From Bryobacterales bacterium (lineage in GTDB: Bacteria; Acidobacteriota; Terriglobia; Bryobacterales; Bryobacteraceae), in NCBI GenBank assembly GCA_003164075.1, contig PLRZ01000239.1, positions 416 to 8,476 of the forward strand: a stretch of 8,061 bases of DNA, read 5' to 3'. The stretch's first letter is position 1. Each line of letters begins with the position of its first letter. This document shows, piece by piece, positions 6,695 through 8,061 of this stretch. The notes below the pieces were generated by a model, which was not told the DNA's origin, made no database searches, and saw only the letters and a list, made by a program, of their open reading frames with translations. A program made the position numbers and the translations under genes.

Positions 6695-8041
6695 TTACCT
6701 GGAAATAAACTCCGGCAGCGTGATGGTGAATTTCGAACCTTGTCCCAAGGTGCTTTCCACCGCGATGGCGCCATTCATTTGTTCGATGGCGTGCTTCACA
6801 ATGGACAGCCCTAACCCCGTGCCTCCCACCTGGCGGGAGCGCGCTTTATCTACCCGGTAGAAGCGCTCGAATATCCGCGAAAGGTCCAAAGCGGGTATTC
6901 CGACTCCGGTATCCCAAACACAGACTTCCACACGGCCCTCGGGGCGCCGAAGCACTTCCACGCCCACTTCTCCGTTTTCCCGGTTGAATTTCACGGCGTT
7001 GTCGAGCAGATTGAGCAGCGCCTGCTCGAAACGGATTCCGTAACCCAATATGAAAGCCTCGGGGATCTCCCCGGTCCGCAGCGACAGCCCCCTCAGCCGC
7101 GCCGCGGGTTCCACCGCGCGGATGGCGCCCGCTACCGCATCGGCCACGGGGATGGGGCCGGGCTCCGGCTCGGGGCGTCCGGCCTCCAAGTCCGATAGCG
7201 TCAGCAAATCGGCCGCGATATTATTCAGGCGGATGCCATTGGCCTGAATGATCTCGACGAATTTGCGGCGGTTCCTGCGATCTTCCAAGCCGCCATCGAG
7301 CAGCGTCTCCGCGTACCCGCGGATGGTCGCGAGCGGCGTACGAAATTCGTGCGAAACGTTGGCGATGAAGTCGCGCTTGACCCGCTCCAGGTGCTCCTCG
7401 GGCGTGACATCGTGCAGGATGGCGATGGCGCCGCGCGAAGTGCTGTTGGCCAACGGGGCGGCATTGACTTCGAAGGAGCGCCCCGACAACTGCACCCGCC
7501 GCCGCACCGCCTCTCCGGAATCCACCACTTGCTTGAGCACGCGAAACAGATCCGGGTCGCGGACCATGCGGATGAGCGGAATCCCCTGCGCCGCGCCATG
7601 GTCGCCCACCGCCCGTTGAAAGGAGTGGTTGCAGAAAGTGACGCTCAACTGCGCGTCCACCGCCAAAACGGCCTCGGTCATGCTGGCCAATACGGCTTCG
7701 CGGCGCGTCAGTTCCATGCTGAGCCGGTTGACCAGTTCGCCGATTTGCGGAGTCATGCGCGAGACCGAGCGGGTCAACTCGCCCAGTTCGTCGTCACCGT
7801 GAATCAGAGGAGGCCGCTCGGCGCCCTGATCGAGCATGCCGTCGACGAAAGCCGTGAGGGCGTTAATCCGCCGCGCCAGCGACTGCGCCGCGAACCATGC
7901 CAGCCCCACCGCCACCATGGCAATGGCGGCCGACGCCAGACGGACGCGCATATCCGCCACGAAGACAAAGATCAATATGACCAGCGGAGCCGCCAGTATG
8001 GTGGCGACTGCAAGGACCTTGCGCGCGATCGAACCCGTCAT
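6695..8041 (-). CDS. phoR: PhoR-like phosphate-sensing histidine kinase
   Basis: PhoR autophosphorylates on histidine and passes the phosphate to PhoB when external phosphate is low. The 448-residue product has two membrane segments (about 8-29 and 35-55) separated by only a few residues, so there is no periplasmic sensor domain. A HAMP-like linker (about 53-106) and a PAS domain (about 113-210) follow. The HisKA domain contains NVSHEFRTPL with phosphoacceptor H231. The HATPase domain has the N-box LLNLLDNAVKF (N348), DTGVGI (377-382), FERFYRVD (391-398) and GGTGLGLSIV (407-416). All catalytic motifs are intact. This layout is that of PhoR, which is thought to sense through PstSCAB and PhoU rather than by binding phosphate. 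The pst neighbourhood supports the name. The ATG lacks a clear Shine-Dalgarno and overlaps the stop of an upstream frame as ATGA, suggesting translational coupling. Confidence 0.88.
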   Translation of the reverse strand: MTGSIARKVLAVATILAAPLVILIFVFVADMRVRLASAAIAMVAVGLAWFAAQSLARRINALTAFVDGMLDQGAERPPLIHGDDELGELTRSVSRMTPQIGELVNRLSMELTRREAVLASMTEAVLAVDAQLSVTFCNHSFQRAVGDHGAAQGIPLIRMVRDPDLFRVLKQVVDSGEAVRRRVQLSGRSFEVNAAPLANSTSRGAIAILHDVTPEEHLERVKRDFIANVSHEFRTPLATIRGYAETLLDGGLEDRRNRRKFVEIIQANGIRLNNIAADLLTLSDLEAGRPEPEPGPIPVADAVAGAIRAVEPAARLRGLSLRTGEIPEAFILGYGIRFEQALLNLLDNAVKFNRENGEVGVEVLRRPEGRVEVCVWDTGVGIPALDLSRIFERFYRVDKARSRQVGGTGLGLSIVKHAIEQMNGAIAVESTLGQGSKFTITLPEFISR

Positions 8042-8061
8042 CGCGAACCCGCGCGGCGAAT
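8038..8061 (-). CDS. C-terminal end of an upstream gene, probably the response regulator PhoB (partial)
   Basis: Only seven codons and the stop are in the window, reading IRRAGSR and then TGA. The TGA at 8038-8040 overlaps the phoR ATG as ATGA, the usual coupling of a response regulator to its kinase. A short basic tail like this would fit after the GVGYR end of an OmpR/PhoB-type DNA-binding domain, but that motif itself lies outside the window. The identity rests on gene order, not on sequence. Confidence 0.4.
   Translation of the reverse strand: MRRAGSR

Overview
The window is a phosphate-starvation (Pho) locus. Every gene I can support lies on the minus strand, so transcription runs from the right edge to the left. 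The order is [end of a probable phoB] - phoR - outer-membrane porin - pstS - pstC - pstA - pstB - phoU. The DNA is GC-rich. The porin, the signal peptides and the two-membrane gene set indicate a Gram-negative (diderm) bacterium. Protein style and gene order suggest an Acidobacteriota member, perhaps of the Solibacter/Bryobacterales type, but this is a recollection-based inference. The window has no rRNA or other phylogenetic marker.

Layout. Bases 8038-8061 hold the last codons of an upstream gene, probably the PhoB response regulator, whose stop overlaps the phoR start as ATGA. phoR (6695-8041) encodes a membrane histidine kinase. A 149-base gap follows, carrying a three-repeat Pho-box-like element directly beyond the phoR stop. 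The porin gene (4887-6545) comes next. A 68-base gap after it holds a second, two-repeat Pho-box-like element and the pstS ribosome binding site. pstS, pstC, pstA and pstB are tightly packed: 17 bases between pstS and pstC, an ATGA overlap between pstC and pstA, and an 8-base overlap between pstA and pstB. phoU follows after 65 bases. The last 356 bases (1-356) carry no convincing gene but contain a cluster of perfect inverted repeats at 3-94.

How the parts work together. The porin would admit phosphate or phosphate-containing solutes through the outer membrane. PstS would bind phosphate in the periplasm, and the PstC-PstA channel driven by the PstB ATPase would import it. PhoU would link transporter state to PhoR, and PhoR with its presumed PhoB partner would switch the locus on through the Pho-box-like elements. 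The transport and signalling roles follow from well-known families. The porin's substrate and the operator sites are inference.

No wholly new system is visible. The points most worth a second look are the porin placed between phoR and pstS, the two matching 11-base-phased operator candidates, and the hairpin cluster downstream of phoU.
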